A stretch of DNA of 64,000 bases from JBEVOS01 sp044226655 (GTDB taxonomy: Bacteria; Pseudomonadota; Alphaproteobacteria; Caulobacterales; Aquidulcibacteraceae). The notes below the pieces were generated by a model that did not search any database, had not been told where the DNA came from, and worked only from the letters and a program-made list of their open reading frames with translations. A program made the translations under genes and the position numbers. The stretch is taken from contig JBGAGO010000002.1 of assembly GCA_044226655.1 (NCBI GenBank), forward strand, positions 496,001 through 560,000, written 5' to 3'. Shown here in pieces: positions 7,774 through 15,262 of this stretch (position 1 is its first letter; each line of letters opens with the position of its first letter).

Positions 7774-9036
7774 ATGGCCGCAGAGGGCGCTGCGCCGCCG
7801 CAAAAGCAGATCGGCGAAGGCTCGGTGATTTTCGTGTGCGGCGTCATGCTGATCGACACGATCAGCTTCGGCATCATCATTCCCGTCCTGCCCGATTTCC
7901 TGGCCTCGATGACGCACTCCTCCGTCTCGGACGCCACACGCATCGGCGGCTATCTGGTCGTGATCTTCGCGGCGCTGCAATTCATCTGCGGACCGATCAT
8001 CGGCAATCTGAGCGACCGCTTCGGACGCCGGCCGATCCTGCTGGGCTCGATGGCTGCGTTCGCCGCGAATTATCTGCTGATGGGGGCGGCAACCAATCTC
8101 TGGATGCTGTTCATCGGCCGCGCCATCTCAGGTGTCGCGGGCGCGACCTATGGCCCGGCCAACGCCTATGTCGCCGACATCACGCCGCCCGAACGGCGCG
8201 CGCAGCGTTTCGCGCTGGTGGGCGCGGCGTTCGGCATCGGCTTCATCCTGGGCCCAGCGCTCGGCGGCCTGGTCGGTCATTTTTCGCCGCGCGCGCCGTT
8301 CTTCGTGGCGGCGGCGATGGCGGGCGTGAATTTTCTGTTCGGCCTTTTCGTGCTGCCGGAATCCTTGCCGCGCGCGCGGCGCAGGCCCTTCGATTGGCGC
8401 AGAGCCAATCCCGTCGCGGCGCTCTCGGGCCTGCAACGCAATCGCGAGCTTCTGCCGATCGTGGCCTGCATTTTTCTGTTCACGTTCGCCTTCCAAGTCT
8501 ATCCGACCACCTGGTCCTATTTCGCATCGCTCAAATTCGGCTGGGGGCCGGGCGCGCTGGGCGCGGCGCTGGCCTATAGCGGCTTGCTGATGGCGCTGAT
8601 GCAGGGCGCCATGACCGGCCGGATCGTGCGCGCGCTTGGCGAGCGGCGCGCCGTGATGCTGGGCATGGGCTCGGCCATGTTGGGCATGATCTGCAATGCG
8701 TTCTCGGTCTATGGCTGGCAGGCCTATGCATGTTCCACGCTGGGTTGCCTGCAGGGCCTTTCCGGCGCGGGCATGAACGCGATCGCGACCAGCCGCGTGC
8801 AGGCCGATCGGCAGGGCGAATTGCAGGGCGCCATCGCCAGCCTCAACGGCATCGGCCTGATCATCAGCCCGTTCATCCTGACGCAGACGCTGTCCTTCTT
8901 CACCGGACCGCACGCGCCGATGCGGTTTGCGGGCGCCGCGTTCGTGGTCTCGGCGCTCATCACGGCCGCGGCGCTGACGCTGTTCATCTTCGCCACGCGG
9001 CATTTCCAGCGGCTGGGCCCGCGCGCCGCGACCTGA
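7774..9036 (+). CDS. TCR/Tet-family MFS efflux transporter
   Basis: A 420-residue, 12-helix major facilitator. Seen: motif A between helices 2 and 3 (GNLSDRFGRRPILL), an LIDTISFGIIIPVLPDF first helix characteristic of the TetA/TCR drug:H+ antiporter group, and motif C-like GFILGPALGG in helix 5. The start follows GAGGGGACGGAT. Likely exports a drug or hydrophobic metabolite; tetracycline specificity cannot be assumed for an environmental homologue. Confidence 0.88.
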   Translation: MAAEGAAPPQKQIGEGSVIFVCGVMLIDTISFGIIIPVLPDFLASMTHSSVSDATRIGGYLVVIFAALQFICGPIIGNLSDRFGRRPILLGSMAAFAANYLLMGAATNLWMLFIGRAISGVAGATYGPANAYVADITPPERRAQRFALVGAAFGIGFILGPALGGLVGHFSPRAPFFVAAAMAGVNFLFGLFVLPESLPRARRRPFDWRRANPVAALSGLQRNRELLPIVACIFLFTFAFQVYPTTWSYFASLKFGWGPGALGAALAYSGLLMALMQGAMTGRIVRALGERRAVMLGMGSAMLGMICNAFSVYGWQAYACSTLGCLQGLSGAGMNAIATSRVQADRQGELQGAIASLNGIGLIISPFILTQTLSFFTGPHAPMRFAGAAFVVSALITAAALTLFIFATRHFQRLGPRAAT

Positions 9037-9087
9037 TGGACCGCGCTTCATGCAGGCGCTAGGGTCGCCCCGGCTCAGGAGATAGAG

Positions 9088-9990
9088 ATGCGGCTCGACG
9101 ATCAGCGACGCTCCACGAATGTTGAAGTCCGCTCCGGCGGCGGCGGCGGCGGCGGTTTCGGCGGCCTGCCCGTGGGCGTGCGCGGCCTTGGTCTCGGCGG
9201 CATCATCCTGATCGGGCTTCTGCTGTTCATCGTGCCGGCGAATGTGCGCAACATGGTGCTGGGTCAGATCACCGGCGGCGGCGTGGGCGGATCGAGCAAC
9301 GCAGACGTCACACAAGGCTGCCAGCCGAACGGCCCGATGGCGCAAGCGTGCGATTTCGGCGCCGCGGTGCTGGGCTCGACCGAAGATGTCTGGACGCAGC
9401 AATTCCAGCAGGGCCGGCTGCCGAATTACGGGCGCAATCCCGGCGCCTACGAGCCGCCGAAGCTGGTGCTCTATGATGCGCAATCGGTCGAAAGCGGCTG
9501 CGGCAATGCGTCGGCCGATGTCGGCCCGTTTTATTGCCCGAACGATCGCCAGCTTTATCTCAACCCCTCCTTCTATGACGTGATGCGCACGCGGCTGAAT
9601 GCGTCGGGCGATTTCGCGCAGGCTTACGTGATCGCGCACGAGGTCGGCCACCACGTACAGAATTTGATCGGCGCCACCGAATTGCAGATGGGCGACCGCA
9701 ACCAGACCTCGGTGCGTCTCGAATTGCAGGCCGATTGCTTCGCCGGCGTGTGGGGCCGCGCCTCGCAGGCGGCGATCCAGATCGACGAGGCGGATCTGCG
9801 CGAAGCGCTCAACGCCGCGCACCAGATCGGCGATGACACGTTGCAGACCAATGCGCGCGGCTATCCCGATCCGTCGAGCTATACGCACGGCACCAGCGAA
9901 CAGCGCATGCGCTGGTTCCGCCGCGGCTTCGACAGCGGCGATGCGCGCCAATGCGATACGTTCGGCGTGCGCGATTACAATCAGCTGTAA
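9088..9990 (+). CDS. KPN_02809/YpfJ-family neutral zinc metallopeptidase
   Basis: A 300-residue protein: Gly-rich N-terminus, one membrane helix (about residues 34-50), then a periplasmic domain with the zinc-binding HEVGHH motif (His184, Glu185, His188) and the downstream LELQADCFAGVW element. This is the layout of the YpfJ/KPN_02809 neutral zinc metallopeptidases. Four cysteines in the extracytoplasmic part probably form disulfides. Starts after AGGAGATAGAG. Natural substrate unknown. Confidence 0.9.
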   Translation: MRLDDQRRSTNVEVRSGGGGGGGFGGLPVGVRGLGLGGIILIGLLLFIVPANVRNMVLGQITGGGVGGSSNADVTQGCQPNGPMAQACDFGAAVLGSTEDVWTQQFQQGRLPNYGRNPGAYEPPKLVLYDAQSVESGCGNASADVGPFYCPNDRQLYLNPSFYDVMRTRLNASGDFAQAYVIAHEVGHHVQNLIGATELQMGDRNQTSVRLELQADCFAGVWGRASQAAIQIDEADLREALNAAHQIGDDTLQTNARGYPDPSSYTHGTSEQRMRWFRRGFDSGDARQCDTFGVRDYNQL

Positions 9991-10006
9991 GCGCGCGTCT
10001 TCGCAC

Positions 10007-10025
10007 CGCCGGCGTCGGGCCGGCG
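10007..10025 (+). terminator. Possible terminator after zinc peptidase gene
   Basis: A perfect 7-bp stem (CGCCGGC/GCCGGCG) with a 5-base loop, followed by GGGGCGGTTTGGTT, 17 bp after the stop codon. The T-run is poor, so this is a weak call. Confidence 0.35.
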
Positions 10026-10070
10026 GGGGCGGTTTGGTTCTGATCTGAGTGTGTGAGTGGAAAGCGCGAC

Positions 10071-10093
10071 TGCCGGCTGGAAGCCGGCGGTAC
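10071..10093. repeat. Short palindrome GCCGGCTGGAAGCCGGC (copy 1)
   Basis: A 23-bp unit beginning TGCCGGCTGGAAGCC and ending GGCGGTAC, whose GCCGGC...GCCGGC arms form a hairpin with a TGGAA loop. Identical copies occur at 48492-48514 (inverted), 48526-48548 and 49291-49313. Confidence 0.85.
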
Positions 10094-10098
10094 GGCGC

Positions 10099-10725
10099 TT
10101 AGCTGGAATCCGTCGGTGCGATGGTGATGACGCGGAGGGTTTCGGCGCGGAGGGCGTCGATGAGGTCTTTCGGCAGGCGCAGCGGATCGGGCCGGTCGAT
10201 GAAGATGGCCGTGGCGAGATGGGCGTTGCGGGCGAGCGCCTTCGCCATGCGATGGATCTGGGATTCCACATCGTTGAACGCGGCCTGCAGCGCGGCCAGG
10301 CGCAGCGCCAGAGCGCGCGTTGGCGAGCGGCGCTGCTTGGCGCGATCGTTTCTGGTGCGCGGCGACGACGCCTGTTCGCCGATGATGATGGAGGCGGCGG
10401 GCGGCACGAGCCGGAACATCGGCGCGGCTTCAACGCCCAGCGCGCGTTCGCTGATCTCACGGGCCGGTTGGCGCGGGGCATTGCTGTCGCGGCGATGGGG
10501 CGAGGGCTGGGGCGCGCAGGCGGGAACCGGGATATTCTGCGCTTCGAGCAGCAGCAATTGCCGGAACGCGGCTTCGCCGGTCTCGATCCATGCTTTGAGC
10601 GTGCGGCGGGCGCGCAAGCTGAAACGCTCTTCCATGAACGACCAGGCCGGACCGAAGCGATCGGAGAGGTTCTGGAAGTAAGCGCCGAGCTGGCGCCAGG
10701 CGGAGGGGAGATCGAAGCTTTGCAT
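10099..10725 (-). CDS. Hypothetical protein
   Basis: A 208-residue protein read from an ATG at 10725. It is rich in Arg and Ala with several amphipathic helices, no signal peptide and no membrane segment. The middle (about residues 70-135) looks disordered (Pro/Arg/Ser-rich); the C-terminal part (ALALRLAALQAAFNDVESQI) is helical. I do not recognise a family. No strong ribosome binding site is visible, so the start is uncertain. It is bounded by the short palindrome on one side and a long repeat tract on the other. Confidence 0.55.
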   Translation of the reverse strand: MQSFDLPSAWRQLGAYFQNLSDRFGPAWSFMEERFSLRARRTLKAWIETGEAAFRQLLLLEAQNIPVPACAPQPSPHRRDSNAPRQPAREISERALGVEAAPMFRLVPPAASIIIGEQASSPRTRNDRAKQRRSPTRALALRLAALQAAFNDVESQIHRMAKALARNAHLATAIFIDRPDPLRLPKDLIDALRAETLRVITIAPTDSS

Positions 10726-11203
10726 GCGGCGAGCTTAAGCGCGCGCCGAACTGGGTCCGATTGCGCGCGGCTCTATCCCCGCTTTGGCGCCTCCTCCCCC
10801 AGCAAGGGGGAGGATGGGAGGGGGTGAGAAACAAGCGGAAACGTTTGAGTGTGCGGCTCACCCCCTCCACGGCGCCGCGCGCCGCACCTCCCCCTTTCAG
10901 GGGGAGGAAAGCGTGTCGCGCTGTCCCCGCTCTCTTCACACCACGCCGGCCATCGTCCTTCTCCCCTTGTGGGAGAAGGTGGATCGGCGCGAAGCGCCGA
11001 GACGGATGAGGGGTGCTTGCGCTTCGCTATCACACCGTCGCGCTCTCACCCCTCATCCGGCGCTGCGCGCCACCTTCTCCCACAAGGGGAGAAGGACGGG
11101 GTGGAAACGTTTGAGTGTGCGGCTCACCCCTCCTGACCTCCCCCTTGCAGGGGGAGGAAGGGCGGCGGCGCTATCCTCGCTTTTGCCGGGCGCAGCGTTT
11201 GCC
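10726..11203. repeat. 478-bp tract of nested palindromic repeats, no gene
   Basis: This gap holds three repeat units. A type A copy (about 10792-10911) ends with CTCCCCCTTTCAGGGGGAGG. A type B dyad (about 10950-11104) begins CCTTCTCCCCTTGTGGGAGA and ends with its complement, with an internal GGATGAGGGGTG...CACCCCTCATCC pair. A type A half-copy (about 11115-11160) has CTCCCCCTTGCAGGGGGAGG. The phrase GAAACGTTTGAGTGTGCGGC occurs twice, at the left shoulder of both type A pieces. No coding potential beyond repeat-derived frames. Confidence 0.8.
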
Positions 11204-12532
11204 TTAGTCGGCGAACCAATTGCCGTGGAAGCCGTAGGGGGCGCGTTGCGGCAGGACCACGCGGGCGACGGGGCCTTTGGCGATGTTGGTGGCGTCGAGC
11301 ACGACGAACGAGGTCTTCTCCGTCGCATCGTCGTGGACGAAGCCCATCAGCCAGCCCGCGTCTTCCCCGCCCTTGCCGCCCGCGGCGTGGACGAATTCCC
11401 CCGCGTGCGTCCCCTTCCCGAAATTGCTGCGCGTGATTTCGCCGGTCTGCAGATCATATTTCAGCACGGCGCCTTCCGACGCGAAATTCTCGCTGCCTTC
11501 ATCGCCGGTCACGGGCGCGTAGCCGTAGCGGTGCTTGAGGCCGGCGCGCACATCGGGCACGCGCGGAAATTCCATCGTCGTATCGTCCAGCTGGGTTTGC
11601 GAGACTCGCTTGGTGGCCGGATCGATCACCCAGCGCGTGAGGCGCGCGCGGCCATCCTTCCAGCCTTGATCCCAGAGCCGCTCATAGCGCGACACGTCGA
11701 ACACGATCTTGTCGCCGTCATCATAGGCGTTCATCGGGTGGAACACGTAGCAGGGCGGGATGTCGTACCAGACCAGATCCTTGGCGCTGCCATTGCGCGG
11801 CATGACGCCGAGGCGCGCGGGATAATCATGGCTCCAATGATAGGGGAAGCCGCCACCGCTCATGGCGATCTCCATGTCGAACACGATCGGCAGATCCATG
11901 AAGATGACGCGCGTGGCGGTGACGCAGAAATCGTGGATCATGGTCGGCCCGGTGACGGGGATTTCCTCGACCTGCACCAATTCGCCCTGCGGGCTGACGC
12001 GGTAATATGACAGGAAGGGCGGCATGAACGTGTAGCCGAAGGCCAGCATTTCGCCGGTGATCGGGCAGAATTTCGGATGCGCGGTGAAGGGGCCCGTGAG
12101 CTTGCCGGCGAAATCGACCGCGCCGACCGTGGCGAGCTCGCCCGTCACCTCGTACGGAAAATGCGCCTCCTCGACGGCGAGGAATTTGCCGGCATGGCGC
12201 ACGATATTGGTGTTGGCGGAGGATTGCGTGCGGTCGACGATGCCGTCCGGGCCGCTCACCGGATTTTCCAGCCGCGGCGTGCGCACATAGCGGTTGCGAT
12301 ACCAGGCGGCGCGGCCGTTTTCGAGGCGCAGGCCGTGCAGCATGCCGTCGCCGACGAACCAATGCGGCGTGGGGCCGTTCTTCGGATTGGGGCCGTTGCG
12401 CATATAGACGCCGGTGAGTTCGGGCGGCAGCGCGCCCTCGATCTTGAGATCAAACGCCTCGACCTCCTTCGTCACCGGCGCGAAATTGCCTTCGAGCCAC
12501 CAAGTCGTGCGCGGCGCCAGATCGTCGGCCAT
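11204..12532 (-). CDS. Carotenoid oxygenase family protein
   Basis: A 442-residue member of the RPE65/carotenoid cleavage oxygenase family. Seen: four iron-binding His contexts in order, AHPKFCPITGEM, MIHDFCVT, VFHPMNAYDDG and GFHGNW near the C-terminus, plus the early MRNGPNP motif. The start is the ATG at 12532 with an excellent AAGGAGGAAATCCC upstream; the frame remains open a little further but has no better start. Such enzymes split carotenoids, stilbenes or lignin-derived styrenes at a double bond using Fe(II) and O2. Substrate unknown. Stand-alone gene. Confidence 0.92.
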   Translation of the reverse strand: MADDLAPRTTWWLEGNFAPVTKEVEAFDLKIEGALPPELTGVYMRNGPNPKNGPTPHWFVGDGMLHGLRLENGRAAWYRNRYVRTPRLENPVSGPDGIVDRTQSSANTNIVRHAGKFLAVEEAHFPYEVTGELATVGAVDFAGKLTGPFTAHPKFCPITGEMLAFGYTFMPPFLSYYRVSPQGELVQVEEIPVTGPTMIHDFCVTATRVIFMDLPIVFDMEIAMSGGGFPYHWSHDYPARLGVMPRNGSAKDLVWYDIPPCYVFHPMNAYDDGDKIVFDVSRYERLWDQGWKDGRARLTRWVIDPATKRVSQTQLDDTTMEFPRVPDVRAGLKHRYGYAPVTGDEGSENFASEGAVLKYDLQTGEITRSNFGKGTHAGEFVHAAGGKGGEDAGWLMGFVHDDATEKTSFVVLDATNIAKGPVARVVLPQRAPYGFHGNWFAD

Positions 12533-12672
12533 GGGATTTCCTCCTTGTCGGTTGGCGAGCCTAGGCGCCGATTTTTCCCGCGCGCAATGACAGCTCACGA
12601 AGCGCGAGGCCCCGCATTTGGCGCAGCGCGAAATGCGCGTGGGATTTCGGGAGCTTAGGACGCGGCCGTCTT

Positions 12673-12786
12673 TCCTCCCCCTGCAAGGGGGAGGTTAGGA
12701 GGGGGTGAGCCGCATCTGTAAGGATCGCCTGTCTGCTCACCCCCTCCACGGCGCTGCGCGCCGCACCTCCCCCTTTCAGGGGGAGG
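12673..12786. repeat. Intergenic long palindromic repeat, type A (copy 3)
   Basis: A dyad of about 114 bp: left CTCCCCCTGCAAGGGGGAGG, internal GGGTGAGC...GCTCACCC, right CTCCCCCTTTCAGGGGGAGG. It lies between the divergently arranged carotenoid oxygenase and DUF1992 genes. It is nearly the same as the copies at 4812 and 10792. Confidence 0.85.
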
Positions 12787-12847
12787 AAGGGCGCGCGCGG
12801 GTCGCGGGCCGAGAGCGTTGGCGCTATCGTGCGCGCGGGAGGTTCTG

Positions 12848-13258
12848 ATGACCGAGCGCAAACCGCCGGGCGCGAGCACGGGATCGTGGATCGACGCGCA
12901 GATCGCCGCTGCGATGGAGGCGGGCGCGTTCGACAATCTGAAGGGCGCGGGCAAGCCGCTGCCGCTGAGCGGCGAGGGCTATGATCCGGACCGCTGGCTG
13001 CGCGATCTGATCAAGCGCGAGGGCGCGGACGTAACGCCGCCCGCGCTGGAACTGCGCCGCAGGGTGGAGCGCGAACTTTCGGCGATCGGCGCGCTCGGGG
13101 ATGAAGCCGAAATGCGCGCACGCCTCGCCGCGCTCAACGCCGAGATCGCCAAGTTCAACGCCACCGCGATCGAGGGGCCGCCGAGCAATCTGGCTGTGCT
13201 GGATGTGGAGCGGGTGGTGGCGCGCTGGCGGGCGGCGCGAGCGGGGAAGCTGGGCTGA
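12848..13258 (+). CDS. DUF1992 (DnaJ-homologue subfamily C28-like) protein
   Basis: A 136-residue protein starting at ATG 12848 after GGGAGGTTCTG. Seen: IDAQIAAAMEAGAFDNLKGA and GKPLPL followed by acidic/aromatic RWLRDLIKREG, the signature of the DUF1992 family found alone in bacteria and in DNAJC28-type proteins. Function unknown. Notable: the last part of this gene (13179-13222) is exactly duplicated at 14276-14319, about 1.1 kb downstream, with the reading frame preserved. Confidence 0.85.
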   Translation: MTERKPPGASTGSWIDAQIAAAMEAGAFDNLKGAGKPLPLSGEGYDPDRWLRDLIKREGADVTPPALELRRRVERELSAIGALGDEAEMRARLAALNAEIAKFNATAIEGPPSNLAVLDVERVVARWRAARAGKLG

Positions 13259-13362
13259 ATGGGACACGCTTGAGACTGCCACAATAGGTTCGGGAGCGCC
13301 TGTTCCTGGCCCAAAGCGGACTCTGCACCGGTGATGTCTTATGAATGCCCCGGAGGTTGACT

Positions 13363-14022
13363 ATGGGCGCGTTTTTCGAGGGTCGGCGGCATGATTTTGA
13401 GGCCGACATCGCTTTTCTGCCGCTCGGCCCAGAAACTCGCATGGCCCCCTCGCGTAATGGCTATCGATGGGACTTCTGTTTTGCCGATGATTTGGATGAA
13501 GAAGGTCGGCCTCACCGGATCAGCCACATATGGCCCGAGCTCATCGACGAAACCGGTGTCCCAATCCCCACTGACGCGCCGATTGAGGGACATCACCATG
13601 CACGAATGCACGTCCTTGTCCGCGAAGCGGTCGACCTTCACCGTCAAAGGCTAGCAATTGGCACCAAATTCTATTGCGTCAACGGATCGCGAAAAATCGC
13701 AGAAGGTGTTGTGACATCTTTGAATCCGATGGAGCACAGCGAGCTTGCGTCGGCAGCGCCGAAACAGGTCGAGGAGTTTCAATGGGGAGGAATACCCTAT
13801 TGGTGCGTAGCGTTTGAGGACAATGTTGGCGGCAGTGCGGGGATGAGGCTTCACCGGGAGTTAGATGGAGATATTGGACACGTAGCAATTCTCACATTTT
13901 GGGACGCAACTGGTCAGTATTACCTTGAGACCCTGGGAGCCGACCTTCCGCTTGGTGTCGTTAGCAGACTGGTCCAGGCGACGAAGTCTTTTGTCGGAGA
14001 GGACGTGATCGGCCTCTCGTGA
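13363..14022 (+). CDS. Hypothetical protein, possible EF-Tu-like barrel domain
   Basis: A 219-residue protein from ATG 13363 with a CGGAGG ribosome binding site. It is visibly less GC-rich than its neighbours. Residues about 75-125 (ARMHVLVREAV...IGTKFYCVNG...IAEGVVTSL) resemble the third barrel domain of EF-Tu-type GTPases, where a conserved basic F...G....G.G.V pattern occurs; no GTPase domain is present. The C-terminal half (WGGIPYWCVAFED..) is unfamiliar. It lies between two copies of the DUF1992 3' end, so it may be an insertion. Domain assignment is by eye only. Confidence 0.6.
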   Translation: MGAFFEGRRHDFEADIAFLPLGPETRMAPSRNGYRWDFCFADDLDEEGRPHRISHIWPELIDETGVPIPTDAPIEGHHHARMHVLVREAVDLHRQRLAIGTKFYCVNGSRKIAEGVVTSLNPMEHSELASAAPKQVEEFQWGGIPYWCVAFEDNVGGSAGMRLHRELDGDIGHVAILTFWDATGQYYLETLGADLPLGVVSRLVQATKSFVGEDVIGLS

Positions 14023-14410
14023 AAACGACCGCTTCCGGCGAAGAGCCGACATCTTCCACTCGCGGCGAGGAGCGCCGATTCCGACTTGAGTGATGCACCC
14101 TCAGTCATTCCGGACGCGCGAAGCGCGATCCGGAATCCAGGGGCCATGCGCGGACCTTTGATCCCCTGGGTTCCGGCTCTGCGCCGCGCGGGCGCGCGGC
14201 TTCGGCCGGAATGACTGCGTGAGGCGTTCGAGCCAGGACACTCAAGCCGTCGCCACTTCCGCTCCCGCGCTTTGACGCCGAGCAATCTGGCTGTGCTGGA
14301 TGTGGAGCGGGTGGTGGCGAAATGGCGGGAGCGAAGCGCTTGATGCACCCGCGCCAGGACAAAATTCGGAAGCGTCCGCCCTTGGCACATTGAAGAAGAT
14401 CGGAAGGTCT
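14023..14410. repeat. 388-bp gap: GTCATTCCGG palindrome (type G, copy 1) and duplicated gene end
   Basis: About 14102-14218 is a long inverted repeat with 12-bp perfect ends (CAGTCATTCCGG and complement) and nested arms (CCAGGGG...CCCCTGG). It is related to the element at 21377-21529. The duplicated DUF1992 end follows at 14276-14343. The remainder has nothing recognisable apart from the leader of the lipoprotein gene. Confidence 0.8.
14276..14343 (+). pseudogene. Fragment: duplicated 3' end of DUF1992 gene
   Basis: Bases 14276-14319 are identical to 13179-13222. The frame continues SNLAVLDVERVVAKWRERSA and then a stop, against VVARWRAARAGKLG-stop in the intact gene. Because the divergent tail keeps frame and chemistry, it may be the end of an older or paralogous copy, not a random duplication. 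No start codon or upstream part of the gene is present here. Confidence 0.75.
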
Positions 14411-14794
14411 ATGAAGCACGCGCGCTTAGCTTTCATCTTGGCCGCGTTGTTCACGGCTGGCTGTAGCGAGGAGCCGGAAGTCCGCTACGCCGATTGGGAT
14501 GAGGCAAACGCCGAAGGCGCTATGACGCGGGGTTGGTTGCCCGAATGGCTCCCCAGATCGGCGGAGAATATCCGCGAACGGCACAACATCGACACCAACC
14601 AGGGCGCGTTCAGCTTTGTCGCCGTCGAGGGATGGAACGCTCCGATGCGCTGCCGCCCCGCTGTCGATCCGCCAAATCCCGTCGTCTACCCACGAGGCTT
14701 TTTAGAATCGGTCGAGGCGAAATCAGGCGTCTTGAGGTGCGATGATCTCTATGTGTTGGCGGACAAAGACGTCGTGTATGGCTGGCGCAGATGA
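14411..14794 (+). CDS. Putative lipoprotein
   Basis: A 127-residue protein with a lipoprotein signal: basic start, hydrophobic core and lipobox FTAGC (Cys at about residue 17). Two further cysteines (MRCRP and LRCDD) could form a disulfide in the mature part. The composition is less GC-rich than that of surrounding core genes. No family recognised. It follows the duplicated DUF1992 end and belongs to the same accessory patch. Confidence 0.65.
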   Translation: MKHARLAFILAALFTAGCSEEPEVRYADWDEANAEGAMTRGWLPEWLPRSAENIRERHNIDTNQGAFSFVAVEGWNAPMRCRPAVDPPNPVVYPRGFLESVEAKSGVLRCDDLYVLADKDVVYGWRR

Positions 14795-14912
14795 GCGTGC
14801 GTTCGCAGCGACGGCATGCAGGTCTGTTCGGAACGCGATGAATGTCGGGCGTTAAGCGGGCGCGCCATTCGGGAAAACGAGAATCGGCCCGGCGATCGCC
14901 CTGAGCAAGCCT

Positions 14913-15194
14913 TCACGATTCCCAGCGCCGAGCATTGAACGCGGCGAGCAAGGCGGCGTCGACAACCACGCCGACCGCGTAAGAAACAGCAAACACGCCG
15001 AGCGCCCCTAACGCCGCGCCAGCTTCTGGGAAACTCCGTAGCAACGTTAGCGCGATCGCCCCGGCCGCCAGCGAAGACAAGACCGACGCCCATCCCGCCC
15101 AGTGCGGGACGCGGCCCAAGCCCCAGTAGCCGCCCTCAATCCTCAACGCGAACACGACAGCATGCGCCGGAAAAAACAGAGATCGAATGAGCAT
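14913..15194 (-). CDS. Small hypothetical membrane protein
   Basis: A 93-residue protein with two or three membrane helices (residues about 33-52 and 60-85, plus a hydrophobic N-terminus LIRSLFFPAHAVVFALRI). The ATG at 15194 is chosen because AGGA lies eight bases upstream; an in-frame ATG at 15203 is an alternative, and the longer frame runs into argS. It lies 68 bp downstream of argS on the same strand. No family recognised. Confidence 0.5.
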   Translation of the reverse strand: MLIRSLFFPAHAVVFALRIEGGYWGLGRVPHWAGWASVLSSLAAGAIALTLLRSFPEAGAALGALGVFAVSYAVGVVVDAALLAAFNARRWES

Positions 15195-15262
15195 CGCGGG
15201 CATCCTATCGTTGGTCGCGAGATCGCCAACAGGCGCCCTGCGACTTCCGCGAAAAGCGAACG

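Noticed and set aside
5653..7980. 775-codon minus-strand open frame across the hydrolase and radical SAM genes
   Set aside because: Antisense shadow: His/Arg/Gly-rich composition, no motif, and two well-supported genes on the other strand.
7774..9036. Proven tetracycline resistance gene
   Set aside because: Membership of the TCR/Tet group does not establish substrate; no tetR is adjacent.
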